Source of the DNA: Laspinema olomoucense D3b
Lineage (GTDB): Bacteria; Cyanobacteriota; Cyanobacteriia; Cyanobacteriales; Laspinemataceae
DNA length: 64,000 nt
Direction of reading: 5' to 3'
NCBI RefSeq assembly: GCF_025370785.1
Contig: NZ_JAMXFA010000027.1
Span: 1 to 64,000, forward strand
Shown here: positions 19,846 through 28,498 of the stretch, one piece after another
Layout: the number at the start of each line of letters is the position of its first letter
Numbering within the stretch: position 1 is the stretch's first letter
Notes under the pieces: generated by a model
Seen by the model: the letters and a program-made list of their open reading frames with translations, nothing else
Database searches by the model: none
Told to the model about the DNA's origin: nothing
Program-made: the position numbers and the translations under genes

Positions 19846-21006
19846 TCATTTCGACAAGACTAGGGTTCCGTGGTTGTCCATCGCCAGAGGTTGTTGTGAA
19901 GAAGCCCGATCGCCATTTTGGGAATTTCCCCCTGCACTAAAGGTCTGAAAATAGCGGCGGACCTGGGGGGGAAACTCGGGAAAATCAAAACTCCCATCTC
20001 CACAAGCAATATCCGCCCAAAAATAGCGTAAAGTTGGGGCGAGAATTTCCGCTTGAGACTGAGGCAGATTTAACGGGGAGGCCATGAGTAACTGCATCAT
20101 AAACGAATGAGAGCGATCGCCCATCCACTCTCGCGACAGTTGCAGTAACTGCGGCCATCCCGGGACCGACTCAATGCGATGGGTGCGAATATCTAAAAAA
20201 TGCTGACCTTCGATATCCGTGCGATAGTGAAACACTCGGTAGGGGTGAGGATGACTCACTAAAGAGCCGGTCGTGATATCATAGATGCCATGATCCGAGG
20301 CTACATCCTGGACGTGCAAATGTCCCGTCAACACAAGCTGTACCCCTGCCTCCTGCAACATTTCCACCAGAGTGGGTGCATTGTCTAACATATACCTCCG
20401 TCCCATCGCGTGTTGGGATTGTCCCGGTAAATGTTCTAAAACATTATGGTGAATCATCACCATCACTTGTTCATCGGGAGTAACCTGATCCAATACCTCT
20501 TGCAACCATTGCAATTGCTGTAAGTCCATCCGCCCGAGTTGCTTGCCATTTCCGTCAAATTGGTTAGAATTAAGACCAATGAGCCGAACTCCAGGTAAGA
20601 CTTCATGGCTGTAGTAAAGTTGCTCGGGATTTTGATAACCAAATTGACGATAATAATAGGGAAAATCGGCCAAACCAATCGACTTTTTATCCGCGATCGC
20701 CACCGGCACATCATGATTTCCGGGAATGACATAAGCAGGAAATGGCAATTTTGTCAAGCGGTCTGCTAACCATTCATGATTAGCCGGTTCTCCATGCTGA
20801 GTTAAATCCCCAGGTAGGAGTAAAAAATCAATATCCAGTTGAGCTAAATGGGCCAGGGCAGCTTCTAAAGCCGGGATACTCACTTCAACCAAATGAAACC
20901 GGCTGAGGTGATCTAAAATCGTTTCTGGGACCGCAACGTGCGGATCGCTGATGACGGCAAATTTAAAATCGCGAACTGTTTTCTTTTTCACAAATTTCAC
21001 AGTCAT
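19846..21006 (-). CDS. Calcineurin-like metallophosphoesterase
   Basis: All five metal-ligand motifs of the family are present in order: SDPHV, LLPGDLTQHGE, IPGNHDVP, MIHHN and LTGHLHVQD. The N-terminal 270 residues form the catalytic domain, and an extra ~110 residues follow. The closest well-known relatives are class III cyclic-nucleotide phosphodiesterases (CpdA-like), but the substrate is uncertain. The 386-residue product starts at ATG 21006. Its stop lies only 4 bp from the end of the palindromic element, whose arm could form the 3' hairpin of this transcript. Confidence 0.88.
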   Translation of the reverse strand: MTVKFVKKKTVRDFKFAVISDPHVAVPETILDHLSRFHLVEVSIPALEAALAHLAQLDIDFLLLPGDLTQHGEPANHEWLADRLTKLPFPAYVIPGNHDVPVAIADKKSIGLADFPYYYRQFGYQNPEQLYYSHEVLPGVRLIGLNSNQFDGNGKQLGRMDLQQLQWLQEVLDQVTPDEQVMVMIHHNVLEHLPGQSQHAMGRRYMLDNAPTLVEMLQEAGVQLVLTGHLHVQDVASDHGIYDITTGSLVSHPHPYRVFHYRTDIEGQHFLDIRTHRIESVPGWPQLLQLSREWMGDRSHSFMMQLLMASPLNLPQSQAEILAPTLRYFWADIACGDGSFDFPEFPPQVRRYFQTFSAGGNSQNGDRASSQQPLAMDNHGTLVLSK

Positions 21007-21217
21007 AAGTTATAAAATAAAAAACACAGAGTTGAAAAAGAGAGGGAATCAAAAAATGGCTATCACGTTCATAAAGGATTGACCTCTAATTCAGGTTTCT
21101 CAGGACCATTAAAATTCGGATTCCCAGGCCCAATTCCGTTGTTTTCCTCTAGGTTTGATAGCCTCCATGAGGAGTTCAACTGGAGTCTAAACTGTATTTA
21201 GTTTACCAAGGAAAGTA

Positions 21218-22822
21218 ATGAGTGACGCTGAAAATCCCACCAACAATAAAAAGGAACCGATCGCACCCCAGGAATTGAGGCAGATAGAACCGGCGTTTCA
21301 ACCGGCGGAGCCCATTGTCAAGCCGGAGATATCCCAGGATTTAGGCCCAGAAGAAGACTGGGAAACGGTAGAATTTCCCTATGCCATCAGTATTGATGCC
21401 TTATTGGTAAACAGTGAGGAAGAAGAACGAAGCGCCGCGATCCTGAGAAATACAGAATCGATTGGGGAGGCGATCGCCCGCATCAACGCCCCCACCCTCT
21501 CCTCAGCAGCGTCACCAGAAGCGATACTTTTAGAACAACTGCAACAGGAAAACTTGGAACTCGATGGGAGAGTTGAACAACTCGAAACCCTGCTGCATGA
21601 ATGTAGACAATCCTTGCAACAGCAGCGATCGCAAGCCTTAGATCGCCAAAAACTATTAGACCGGCGTACCCTAGAACTCAAAAGTATCACCGGACAAATC
21701 GAGCAGTTATCGGAACATATCCACTCAGCGACCAAACAAATCCAACAGCAGCAACAACAAATCGCCGCCCTAGGGACTCAACTGCAAATCAGCCAAGAAA
21801 TTAGAGCACAACTGGAACGGGAATGCGCCCTGACCCAGCAACGCTATCACGAACAATCCCAGATTTTAGTTCAAACCCAAACCGCCTGTCAGGACCTGCG
21901 AGCTCGCCTGCATCGCCAGCAACGCCACACCTTGCAATTTAAAGCGGCCCTGGAAAAATGTATTGAGACCCCGCTAGAAAAAGCCAGTGCGATCGCCTCC
22001 CTGCGCCAGTCCACCCTAGAAGAACCCACGGAGGTTGTCGAAACAGGCGCAAAAGAAGCGATCGCCAACCCGAATCCCGCCAACACCACCCTCTTCCCGA
22101 AAGCCGACCCCATCAAACCTTGGTCCCTTGCGGATTCCGATCAAACCGAACCCAGGCAGCAACCCGTCCCCGAAGTGAAATCTGGGGCCAACTTATCAAA
22201 AATTCGCCTGCCTTTGTCTGCCAGGGGAGAGCATTTACAACCCTTTCCCTCCCATATTCCAACCCAGGAAACTATCCCAGAGCAACCTTCTCCTAAAAAC
22301 GAAACCCCATCCAAAGACTCGGAAAATCAGCAACCCGTCTGGGAAGATTTAGACTCCTTGATTGAAAAGCCCCATTTAGAACCCAAACGCGATCGCCCGG
22401 TGATTTTGGCCCCGGCGACTCCCGTCTTATCCCTGCATCTCCCCTCGGCCCCCGTTGTTTCTCCCTTAACCGACAGAATAGGCGATCGCACCCTAGACCC
22501 TAGCATCCAGGGCGAGCAAACCCCCGCCCCTGTTCAGCGCGAACCCCTGCTCACCGGCAACAGCGAAGTGCAACTGTTGTTACAAGCAAAAGCCTTCTCC
22601 CAACAACCCCAAAGCCCTACTCCTTCCCCCATCCAATTGCCCGGGGAACCCCCTCAAATGGGGCAGCTACAGGCCAATTTAGAGTCAAATACCCCTTCCC
22701 CCAGTGGCGGGTCAAACCCATCCCCTTGGCCTGCACCCGTCGTCTATCCCGTGCGATCGGCCCAGAAAAAACGCAACTCCTTCTCAGCGGTAGAATTACC
22801 CAGTTTCTCCAATAAAAAATAA
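21218..22822 (+). CDS. Coiled-coil protein with disordered Pro/Gln-rich C-terminus
   Basis: The 534-residue protein starts with an acidic, low-complexity segment. Residues about 98-245 form a long predicted coiled coil (LLEQLQQENLELDGRVEQLE and following heptads, Gln/Glu/Leu-rich). The rest is disordered, rich in Pro, Ser and Gln, and ends in a basic tail. There are no membrane segments or catalytic motifs. It could be a structural or scaffold protein. A start with AAGGAAAG upstream of ATG 21218 is well supported. No family is recognised. Confidence 0.7.
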   Translation: MSDAENPTNNKKEPIAPQELRQIEPAFQPAEPIVKPEISQDLGPEEDWETVEFPYAISIDALLVNSEEEERSAAILRNTESIGEAIARINAPTLSSAASPEAILLEQLQQENLELDGRVEQLETLLHECRQSLQQQRSQALDRQKLLDRRTLELKSITGQIEQLSEHIHSATKQIQQQQQQIAALGTQLQISQEIRAQLERECALTQQRYHEQSQILVQTQTACQDLRARLHRQQRHTLQFKAALEKCIETPLEKASAIASLRQSTLEEPTEVVETGAKEAIANPNPANTTLFPKADPIKPWSLADSDQTEPRQQPVPEVKSGANLSKIRLPLSARGEHLQPFPSHIPTQETIPEQPSPKNETPSKDSENQQPVWEDLDSLIEKPHLEPKRDRPVILAPATPVLSLHLPSAPVVSPLTDRIGDRTLDPSIQGEQTPAPVQREPLLTGNSEVQLLLQAKAFSQQPQSPTPSPIQLPGEPPQMGQLQANLESNTPSPSGGSNPSPWPAPVVYPVRSAQKKRNSFSAVELPSFSNKK

Positions 22823-22873
22823 ACTGCCTCTTGTCCCCTCCCCTGATTCTTGGGGAGGGGACAAGAGGCAGTT
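22822..22873. terminator. Perfect 22-bp-stem bidirectional terminator
   Basis: Arms 22822-22843 and 22852-22873 are perfectly complementary around an 8-nt loop. The stem begins at the last base of the stop codon of the upstream gene and lies between two convergent genes, so it probably ends transcription from both sides. There is no T-run on the plus strand. Confidence 0.75.
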
Positions 22874-22890
22874 AAGCGGAAAAAATCTAC

Positions 22891-22917
22891 TCCTGTAAGG
22901 GGTTCAAATCCCCGTCA
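22891..22917 (+). other. tRNA T-arm-like fragment
   Basis: GGGGTTCAAATCCCC (22899-22913) has a four-pair stem and the TTCAAAT loop of a tRNA T-arm, followed by an acceptor-like GTCAATT. No matching 5' acceptor strand, D-arm or anticodon arm is present upstream, where a terminator hairpin sits instead. It is a relic or a coincidence, not a working tRNA. Confidence 0.35.
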
Positions 22918-22921
22918 ATTT

Positions 22922-25009
22922 TTAACCACTCACCCCTTCTTCTACCGTGTGATTTTTTTTGCCCAGATTCCAGCGCTTTAACTCACCCTGTGGGCGTCCC
23001 AGTCCATCGGTTAGGGCATAACTTTTAGCCAGTAACCACAGCCATAACCCAGGAAATCGGGGTTCTAATCCCGGTTGAATATTGCGGACAAATCCAGGCA
23101 ACCAACCCAACACCCAACCCAAGAAAGAAACTAGAGTAAAGTACAGATAACTGCCCACCCAGCGCAGCATATCTTTCGGGCCCGCTAGTTCCCAAATCCA
23201 CAACAACAGGGAGGGATTTTGCCAAGCGGCTTTCAGGGCCAATCGATGAAAAGTCAGCCAGTCTACGCGGTCTTTAATAAACGTATCAGCCACGGGTCCG
23301 GGTTCATCCGCTAAGACCCCAAAAAATGTATTCAGCATGGAATTAATCCGTTCGGGGGGTAAGAACCGACCCGTGGGAACCATCATGCCTTTAGAAAAGA
23401 GCCAAGTTACGGCAACATTGCTTTGAAAGGCGCGAATTTGGTTTAAGTGGCGCGACTCCAATAAATCATGTTTGAGGGCAGTATCTAGCAGAGTGGTTAA
23501 CCGGGCCATATTGCGGACCAGGGAACCAAATCCGGTGAAGACTAGGGGAGATTGTAAAGACGCGGCATCCCCGATCGCCATCAACCGATCAACTGCTACC
23601 CGGCGATCGTGACTTGCCACACTAAAATATCCCGGAATATAGCCAAAAGTGGCTTTTTTCCACTCTAGGCGATCGATATCGCACCGTCGATACTCCGGCA
23701 GAATGGTAAAAAAGTCCTCATACATTTCTAGTAATGAACCCGGGTTATCGGGGTGAACCTGATGGTAGTGGAATAAATAACAGGTGAGTTCAGAACCCGC
23801 CGCCGGGAATAACTCCCAAATCAGTTGTCGTCCCCGGGAAATGTCCCCATGACTGTTGAGCACATCTCCATATTGCGAATCCCAAACTCCAGGTTCAAAC
23901 CCATCGGCAATCACTGCCCCCACCGTGGGACAGACACTATCAAAGGTGCGACTGCCGTTAAGTTGCCAGGCGATCGGGGAAGCCGTTCCCATTGCATCCA
24001 CCAACAAGCGACCCCCAGCCACTCGGTCCTCCCCCGTGGGGAGATGTTTTGCCTTGACCACTGCTTGCTGGGGTTCAATTTCAGCCGTAAGAAATTCCGT
24101 CTCATCCCAAATTTCTCCCCCCGCTTCCCGGAGTTTTGTGCCACAAAGTTTCAGCAGTTTTTCCGCATCGATCGCAATATTCAGAACCGTAGGCGTATGC
24201 AAAATTGCGGCTTTACATTGGGGGGGATTGTTGGCATCAAAGAATTTATGAAACCCATTTTTATATTCACAGGCAATCACACTTTCAAATTCTGCCGGGG
24301 TAAATAAACCCAAGTCAATCAAATTTTGAAATTCCCCCCGGGAAATATTCCATTCCCGGTTCATTCGACCAAACGGTAAGCGTTCCAACAGCAGAACCCG
24401 ATACCCCAGTCGCGCCATGACTGCAGCATGAATCACCCCCAAGGCCCCGCCAATATAAATTAAATCGTAGGGGGGAGGTGTAACAGATTCACTTTGGGGT
24501 TTTTCAAACAGCACCTGTTTGGGTTGCTGGGGATTGCGCACTCCTTCGCGCCATCGTTGTTCCCACCAGTAAACTCGCTTGAGGTCGTATTCTCCATTGG
24601 GTATTTTTTGAAAGTATTTAACCGTGAGGGGGTAATCCGAGGCTAAAGCTTCAAAGATAGTTTGTTTAGATAAGTTGATTTCCGGGGGTTCCGGATAGTG
24701 GCAGGGAAACCGATCTCTGATTTGGCGAGTCAACCGGGCTATGATTTGTTTTTCCTGTGCAATGGGTCGTTCAGACCATCGGAAAACTTTCAGGTAGGCG
24801 GTTCTCTGAACGGTCCAGGCAAAGATAGAGAGTTCCGGCGCACCTCCCGGTCCAGGTTTGGATGGGTCTGGCTCTTGACAAAATTCGATTCTTATGCCAT
24901 CACGAGTAAGGAGTTTTTTTCCAAGGTCCGGAGTGAAGTCCTGGTGCAACCAAGTCCGAACGGCTTCGATATCCGGTGTGGGAACTTCTAAATAGAGGAT
25001 TTCTTTCAT
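22922..25009 (-). CDS. FAD-dependent lycopene cyclase-like protein (CruA/CruP type)
   Basis: The protein of about 695 residues has an N-terminal ~185-residue region (from MKEILYLEVPTPDIEAVRTWL), then a Rossmann dinucleotide-binding site (YDLIYIGGALGVIHAAVMARLGYRVLLLER), an NREWNISRGEFQNL block, and a second flavoprotein motif around VDRLMAIGDAASLQSPLVFTGFGS. This architecture fits the CruA/CruP family: CruA cyclises lycopene in carotenoid synthesis, while CruP is a paralog tied to photoprotection. I cannot decide which from sequence alone. The binding site reads GGALGV rather than the usual GxGxxG. A C-terminal hydrophobic stretch suggests membrane association. I prefer ATG 25009 to 25018. 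Confidence 0.78.
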   Translation of the reverse strand: MKEILYLEVPTPDIEAVRTWLHQDFTPDLGKKLLTRDGIRIEFCQEPDPSKPGPGGAPELSIFAWTVQRTAYLKVFRWSERPIAQEKQIIARLTRQIRDRFPCHYPEPPEINLSKQTIFEALASDYPLTVKYFQKIPNGEYDLKRVYWWEQRWREGVRNPQQPKQVLFEKPQSESVTPPPYDLIYIGGALGVIHAAVMARLGYRVLLLERLPFGRMNREWNISRGEFQNLIDLGLFTPAEFESVIACEYKNGFHKFFDANNPPQCKAAILHTPTVLNIAIDAEKLLKLCGTKLREAGGEIWDETEFLTAEIEPQQAVVKAKHLPTGEDRVAGGRLLVDAMGTASPIAWQLNGSRTFDSVCPTVGAVIADGFEPGVWDSQYGDVLNSHGDISRGRQLIWELFPAAGSELTCYLFHYHQVHPDNPGSLLEMYEDFFTILPEYRRCDIDRLEWKKATFGYIPGYFSVASHDRRVAVDRLMAIGDAASLQSPLVFTGFGSLVRNMARLTTLLDTALKHDLLESRHLNQIRAFQSNVAVTWLFSKGMMVPTGRFLPPERINSMLNTFFGVLADEPGPVADTFIKDRVDWLTFHRLALKAAWQNPSLLLWIWELAGPKDMLRWVGSYLYFTLVSFLGWVLGWLPGFVRNIQPGLEPRFPGLWLWLLAKSYALTDGLGRPQGELKRWNLGKKNHTVEEGVSG

Positions 25010-25161
25010 GATGAGCAAGATTTACTCCGATAAATCGGCTAAAAATAGGGTTGACAAGGGGGAAAAGTGCGCTAAGATTCCGGTTACAGAATTAAAATTC
25101 CTTAAAAAAAGTTAAGAAACTCATCATATTGATTGATACCCAGGAGATCTGCGGATTAACC

Positions 25162-25395
25162 ATGAATTATCCCATTCCCACGAATCCACAAGAACTGGTT
25201 GCGCTGCGGCAACAACCCATTGATGAAGAATTAGTGGCATCGGCGATCGCGGGGGTGATAAAAATTGCACGGGCGCAGGGCAAGTCTTTAGAGGAAGTGA
25301 CGGCAGAAGTTTTAGCCGACGACTCCCTACTCGACTTACATCAGCGGCGGTGGCTGAGTGAATTAGTCTCTCAAGCCTGGGATAGTCTAGGGTAG
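25162..25395 (+). CDS. Small conserved cyanobacterial protein
   Basis: This 77-residue, acidic, helical protein (MNYPIPTNPQELVALRQQ..., EEVTAEVLADDSLLDLHQRRWLSELVSQAW) has no membrane segment or known motif. The open frame extends to a TTG at 25129, but the ATG at 25162 begins the protein-like part. Similar short proteins are common in cyanobacteria; the function is unknown. It is divergent from the CruA/CruP-like gene. Confidence 0.6.
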   Translation: MNYPIPTNPQELVALRQQPIDEELVASAIAGVIKIARAQGKSLEEVTAEVLADDSLLDLHQRRWLSELVSQAWDSLG

Positions 25396-25721
25396 CCAGA
25401 AATAGCACCCATCCTTACCCTATTCTAGGTCGCAGGATGAGCGAGGCTCTCCCCCATCGGAGCCGGGATGTCCAGAGGGTGGCACCCTGCTACTTCCCGT
25501 TTCCCGTGCAGTCGCCCTGGCCTTCTTCCAGGATTCTGCTCCGTTAGAATAGCTGACTCTAGTTGATTGAACAGACTTCTGGGTTCGGTGTCAACTGCAA
25601 CAGGCCACAGTTCGCCACAATACCCGCGATCGCAGCGTAATGGCGATCGCGGGTATAATTTCATCCCCCATTCAGCATAAAATCATCTCCAGTTCATTCC
25701 TTCATTAGACAAGATCTGACC
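25396..25721. other. Gene-free region with several perfect hairpins upstream of dctQ
   Basis: The stretch is GC-rich and structured. Hairpins include GGCTC/GAGCC near 25445-25465, CCTGG/CCAGG near 25517-25534, and the 14-bp palindrome at 25620-25656. A minus-strand open frame (25425-25664) lacks coding character. A structured RNA leader for the transporter genes is possible, but I match it to no known RNA family. Confidence 0.5.
25620..25659 (+). promoter_or_regulatory. Perfect HIP1-containing palindrome abutting a -10-like TATAAT
   Basis: Arms 25620-25633 and 25643-25656 are perfectly complementary over 14 bp, each containing the HIP1 core GCGATCGC, with a 9-nt spacer. The right arm runs into TATAAT at 25654-25659, about 60 bp before dctQ. 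It may be an operator over the promoter or simply a HIP1 palindrome; no clear -35 box is seen. Confidence 0.45.
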
Positions 25722-26276
25722 TTGGATAAACTATTACGCCTATCCACCCTGATCGATCGCCTGAATGAATATATCGGACGGTTCCTGAATTGGCTGGTCC
25801 TGCTGATGGTCCTCGTGGGCGTCTGGAACGTCATCGGTCGCTTTCTGGGGCGTGCAGTGGGTCAAAACTTGACCTCCAATGCCCTGATCGAGACCCAATG
25901 GTATATTTTTGACCTGATTTTCCTCTTAGGTGCAGCCTATGCCCTCAAGCATGACGAGCACGTTCGAGTTGACGTTTTCTATAGCAGTTGGTCACCCAAA
26001 TGGAAAGCCTTATTAGACTTAATCGGCACCCTGTTATTCCTAATTCCCTTTTCGATTTTGGTGATATTTTTCTCCTGGAATACCATTGCTTCATCCTGGG
26101 CGATCGGTGAAATTTCCCCAGACCCCGGGGGCTTACCCCGCTACCCCATTAAAACGGTTATTCTAATCAGCTTCTTCCTGCTCATTCTCCAAGGAATTTC
26201 CGAAGCCATTAAAAAGTTTGCGATTTTCCAAGGCTGGCTACCCCCCCACGAGGAACGTCATGAATCTGAGTTATGA
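25722..26276 (+). CDS. TRAP transporter small permease subunit (DctQ family)
   Basis: TRAP transporters use an ion gradient and a periplasmic binding protein to import organic acids. This 184-residue subunit has four hydrophobic segments (about 23-42, 60-76, 94-116 and 140-160) and the DctQ features ETQWYIFDLIFLLGAAYALKHDEHVRVDVFY and LPRYPIKTVILISFFLL. Translation starts at TTG 25722, as the only internal methionine lies in the first membrane segment. The coding region overlaps dctM by 17 bp. No binding-protein gene is adjacent. Confidence 0.9.
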   Translation: MDKLLRLSTLIDRLNEYIGRFLNWLVLLMVLVGVWNVIGRFLGRAVGQNLTSNALIETQWYIFDLIFLLGAAYALKHDEHVRVDVFYSSWSPKWKALLDLIGTLLFLIPFSILVIFFSWNTIASSWAIGEISPDPGGLPRYPIKTVILISFFLLILQGISEAIKKFAIFQGWLPPHEERHESEL

Positions 26277-27600
26277 CTATCAATGGCTAGGCCCTGCCAT
26301 GTTTGCCGGTGCCTTAGTCCTCTTATCCTTTGGCTATCCCGTCGCCTTTTCTCTCGGTGGCGTCGCCATCATATTTGGTCTATTAGGGATGGCTTTAGGT
26401 GTTTTTGATCCAGTCCTGTTAAATGCGATGCCCTTGCGAATCTTTGGCATCATGGAAAACTATACCCTCCTCGCCATCCCCTACTTTATCTTTATGGGGG
26501 CGATGCTGGAAAAATCCGGCATTGCCGAAAACCTATTAGAAACAATGGGGATTCTGTTCGGGCGGTTGCGCGGGGGATTAGCCCTAGCCGTAGTCTTAGT
26601 CGGGGCCTTATTAGCCGCCACCACCGGAGTTGTGGCCGCAACTGTCGTGGCGATGGGATTAATTTCTCTGCCAATTATGTTGCGATATGGCTATAACAAA
26701 CAACTGGCAACCGGAGTAATCGCCGCCTCGGGAACCCTCGGACAAATTATCCCCCCTTCCGTTGTATTAGTGGTGCTTGGGGATCAGTTAGGGGTTTCCG
26801 TCGGGGATTTATTTATCGGGTCATTAATTCCCGGATTAATGATGGCCGGGGCTTTTGCCTTGCACGTGGTCATTATTGCCTTTTTACGGCCTGAGTTAGC
26901 CCCTGCATTGCCCTCAGAAGTTCGCACCATGACTGGGACAAAATTGTTAATTCGGGTCGTCACGGTGATGATTCCCCCGACCCTGTTAATTTTACTGGTT
27001 CTGGGTAGCATCTTTTTTGGAATTGCTACCCCCACCGAAGCCGGGGCCGTCGGTGCATTGGGTGCAGTCGTCCTAGCCGGGGCCAACCGCAGACTCAGTT
27101 GGGCATCCGTCCAAGGGGTCTGTGATATTACCCTCCGAACCACCACAATGGTGATGTTCATCCTCATTGGATCGACCGCATTTAGCCTAATTTTTCGAGG
27201 CTTACATGGGGATAGTTTCATGTTTGATTTACTCACTAACTTGCCTGGGCAAACCACAGGCTTTTTGTTCGTCAGTATGCTGACGGTTTTCATACTGGGG
27301 TTCTTTATCGATTTCTTTGAAATTGCATTTATCGTGGTTCCCCTATTTGTCCCCGTCGCCCAAACATTAGGCTTAGATTTAGTGTGGTTTGGCGTAATTT
27401 TAGGCGCGAACCTCCAAACCTCTTTTCTAACTCCTCCATTTGGTTTTGCCTTATTTTATCTGAGGGGAATCGCCCCACCGGAAATCACAACGCGGGATAT
27501 TTATCTTGGGGTCATCCCCTTTATTTTGCTTCAGCTTTTGGTTTTGATTCTGCTGATTGTATTTCCGGGGATTGTCAGCTTTTTACCCTCTCTCTCTTGA
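26260..27600 (+). CDS. TRAP transporter large permease subunit (DctM family)
   Basis: The large subunit forms the transport channel. The 446-residue protein has about twelve hydrophobic segments and the DctM blocks LLAIPYFIFMGAMLEKSGIAENLLE, ASGTLGQIIPPSVVLVVLGD, ATPTEAGAVGALGAV and FLTPPFGFALFYLRG. The open frame reaches back to 26218, but family homology starts at MNLSYDYQW (ATG 26260), inside the end of dctQ, implying translational coupling. A terminator follows at 27631. Binding-protein partner and substrate are unknown; cyanobacterial relatives have been linked to acidic amino acids and 2-oxo acids. Confidence 0.93.
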   Translation: MNLSYDYQWLGPAMFAGALVLLSFGYPVAFSLGGVAIIFGLLGMALGVFDPVLLNAMPLRIFGIMENYTLLAIPYFIFMGAMLEKSGIAENLLETMGILFGRLRGGLALAVVLVGALLAATTGVVAATVVAMGLISLPIMLRYGYNKQLATGVIAASGTLGQIIPPSVVLVVLGDQLGVSVGDLFIGSLIPGLMMAGAFALHVVIIAFLRPELAPALPSEVRTMTGTKLLIRVVTVMIPPTLLILLVLGSIFFGIATPTEAGAVGALGAVVLAGANRRLSWASVQGVCDITLRTTTMVMFILIGSTAFSLIFRGLHGDSFMFDLLTNLPGQTTGFLFVSMLTVFILGFFIDFFEIAFIVVPLFVPVAQTLGLDLVWFGVILGANLQTSFLTPPFGFALFYLRGIAPPEITTRDIYLGVIPFILLQLLVLILLIVFPGIVSFLPSLS

Positions 27601-27630
27601 GCGCTTAATCCTGAACTGGAGGGCACAAAA

Positions 27631-27652
27631 AAACACCCCCAAAGGGGTGTTT
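27631..27652. terminator. Bidirectional terminator after dctM
   Basis: AAACACCCC (27631-27639) pairs perfectly with GGGGTGTTT (27644-27652) across a 4-nt loop, flanked by an A-run upstream and a T-containing stretch downstream. It lies between dctM and a convergent gene ending at 27695. Confidence 0.85.
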
Positions 27653-27694
27653 AAAACTGTTAAAAATTGCTGAGTCTAGTTCAGGAATCTTTGA

Positions 27695-28156
27695 TTAACT
27701 TAAGGAAGCCGAACTGCGGGAATAGGAAGCTCGGAAACTGGGATGAACTTTGCCTTGGATGCGATTCCAGTAGTTAGAAATATCGCTAGACAGTCCCACT
27801 TCAGCGGCCACTCGACCGAGCATAGCCTGTTGACGTTTCTTGATGGCAAGGCCATTGGAAAGGGTCAAAGCCCGAGCTTTTTCCTCTAAATTTGCGACCC
27901 ATAATTGATCCACAGGTGCGGTAGGAATGCAGGGGGGAGTCTCATAGCTTTCTTTGACAACCACCTGGGCAGTGCCTGTAGAATAGGTGGCACCGCGATA
28001 CATCAGTTCCGCCGTTGGTTCTTCCATGGGATACGTTAGGGCATTGCTCAACCGCCAGTGTACGCCTCGATATTGACCTGCCAGTTCCAGGGGGGTGATG
28101 TTGGGCGTGGGAACGGGGTTGGATTCATAGCTAATCCCACGATAGGTAAGTTTCAT
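27695..28156 (-). CDS. DUF4278 domain protein under a glutamine riboswitch
   Basis: The 153-residue protein begins MKLTYRGISYE, the DUF4278 signature, and repeats it as ELMYRGATYSTG (residues about 50-61). A helical C-terminus follows (EEKARALTLSNGLAIKKRQQAMLGRVAAEVG). I recall that the Synechocystis PII-interacting regulator PirA, which controls flux into arginine synthesis, is a short DUF4278 protein. This one is longer, so equivalence is not certain. Its 5' leader carries a glutamine-riboswitch-like structure (28199-28284), tying it to nitrogen status and supporting a role in nitrogen control. Confidence 0.85.
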   Translation of the reverse strand: MKLTYRGISYESNPVPTPNITPLELAGQYRGVHWRLSNALTYPMEEPTAELMYRGATYSTGTAQVVVKESYETPPCIPTAPVDQLWVANLEEKARALTLSNGLAIKKRQQAMLGRVAAEVGLSSDISNYWNRIQGKVHPSFRASYSRSSASLS

Positions 28157-28198
28157 GCGCGTCTTCTACTCCTAAAACAGTGTCGTGATTGAGTAAGC

Positions 28199-28284
28199 CG
28201 CGTTCCTTCGGGACAACTCCCTACTTCCGTCCCTGCCGGGGACCTAACAATCAGGTAGTTCGCAAAGCCGGTAGAGATGAACGT
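28199..28284 (-). ncRNA. Glutamine riboswitch (glnA RNA motif)
   Basis: Read on the minus strand, CGTTC (28283-28279) pairs with GAACG (28205-28201) to close P1. Inside is an extended P2 (TCTCTACCGG... paired with ...CCGGCAGGGA, capped by ACCT-GATTGTT-AGGT). Then comes the invariant GGAAGTA, a short P3 hairpin GGG-AGTTGT-CCC, and GAAG before the P1 closing strand. This order and these core bases are those of the glnA glutamine-binding aptamer. It ends about 43 nt before the start of the DUF4278 gene. In cyanobacteria these aptamers respond to glutamine. Confidence 0.87.
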
Positions 28285-28439
28285 ATCTATAAATTCTGTA
28301 TTCATTTTTACAGTTTTGCAAGTCGGTGTCAAGTATTTCAGGATACCTTTACAAAACTTGACGAGACCCGGTAGGGGGGAGAAAGGGAGCGATCGCGGAT
28401 TTGTCCCGGCAAGCGCTTATTTTCCCGTTATTCAGCCGC

Positions 28440-28470
28440 AAAAAAGACACCCTTGGCAGGTGTCTTTTTT
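28440..28470. terminator. Perfect 12-bp-stem terminator after the NdhP-like gene
   Basis: Arms 28440-28451 and 28459-28470 (AAAAAAGACACC / GGTGTCTTTTTT) pair perfectly. The T-run on the minus strand fits the end of the short minus-strand gene at 28499-28621, keeping its transcript apart from the riboswitch. Confidence 0.85.
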
Positions 28471-28498
28471 AAACGGCAATCGAAAGGACTCAGGCAAA

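Noticed and set aside
22806..22917. Full tRNA gene on the plus strand
   Set aside because: Only the T-arm is present; the upstream section is a terminator and no acceptor or anticodon stem can form.
25396..25660. 6S RNA or SRP RNA gene
   Set aside because: Hairpins are present, but the SRP core (GGAAGGAAGCAGC-like) and any recognisable 6S bubble are not found.
25425..25664. 79-codon minus-strand open frame upstream of dctQ
   Set aside because: Composition follows the GC-rich hairpins and HIP1 palindrome; no protein-like pattern.
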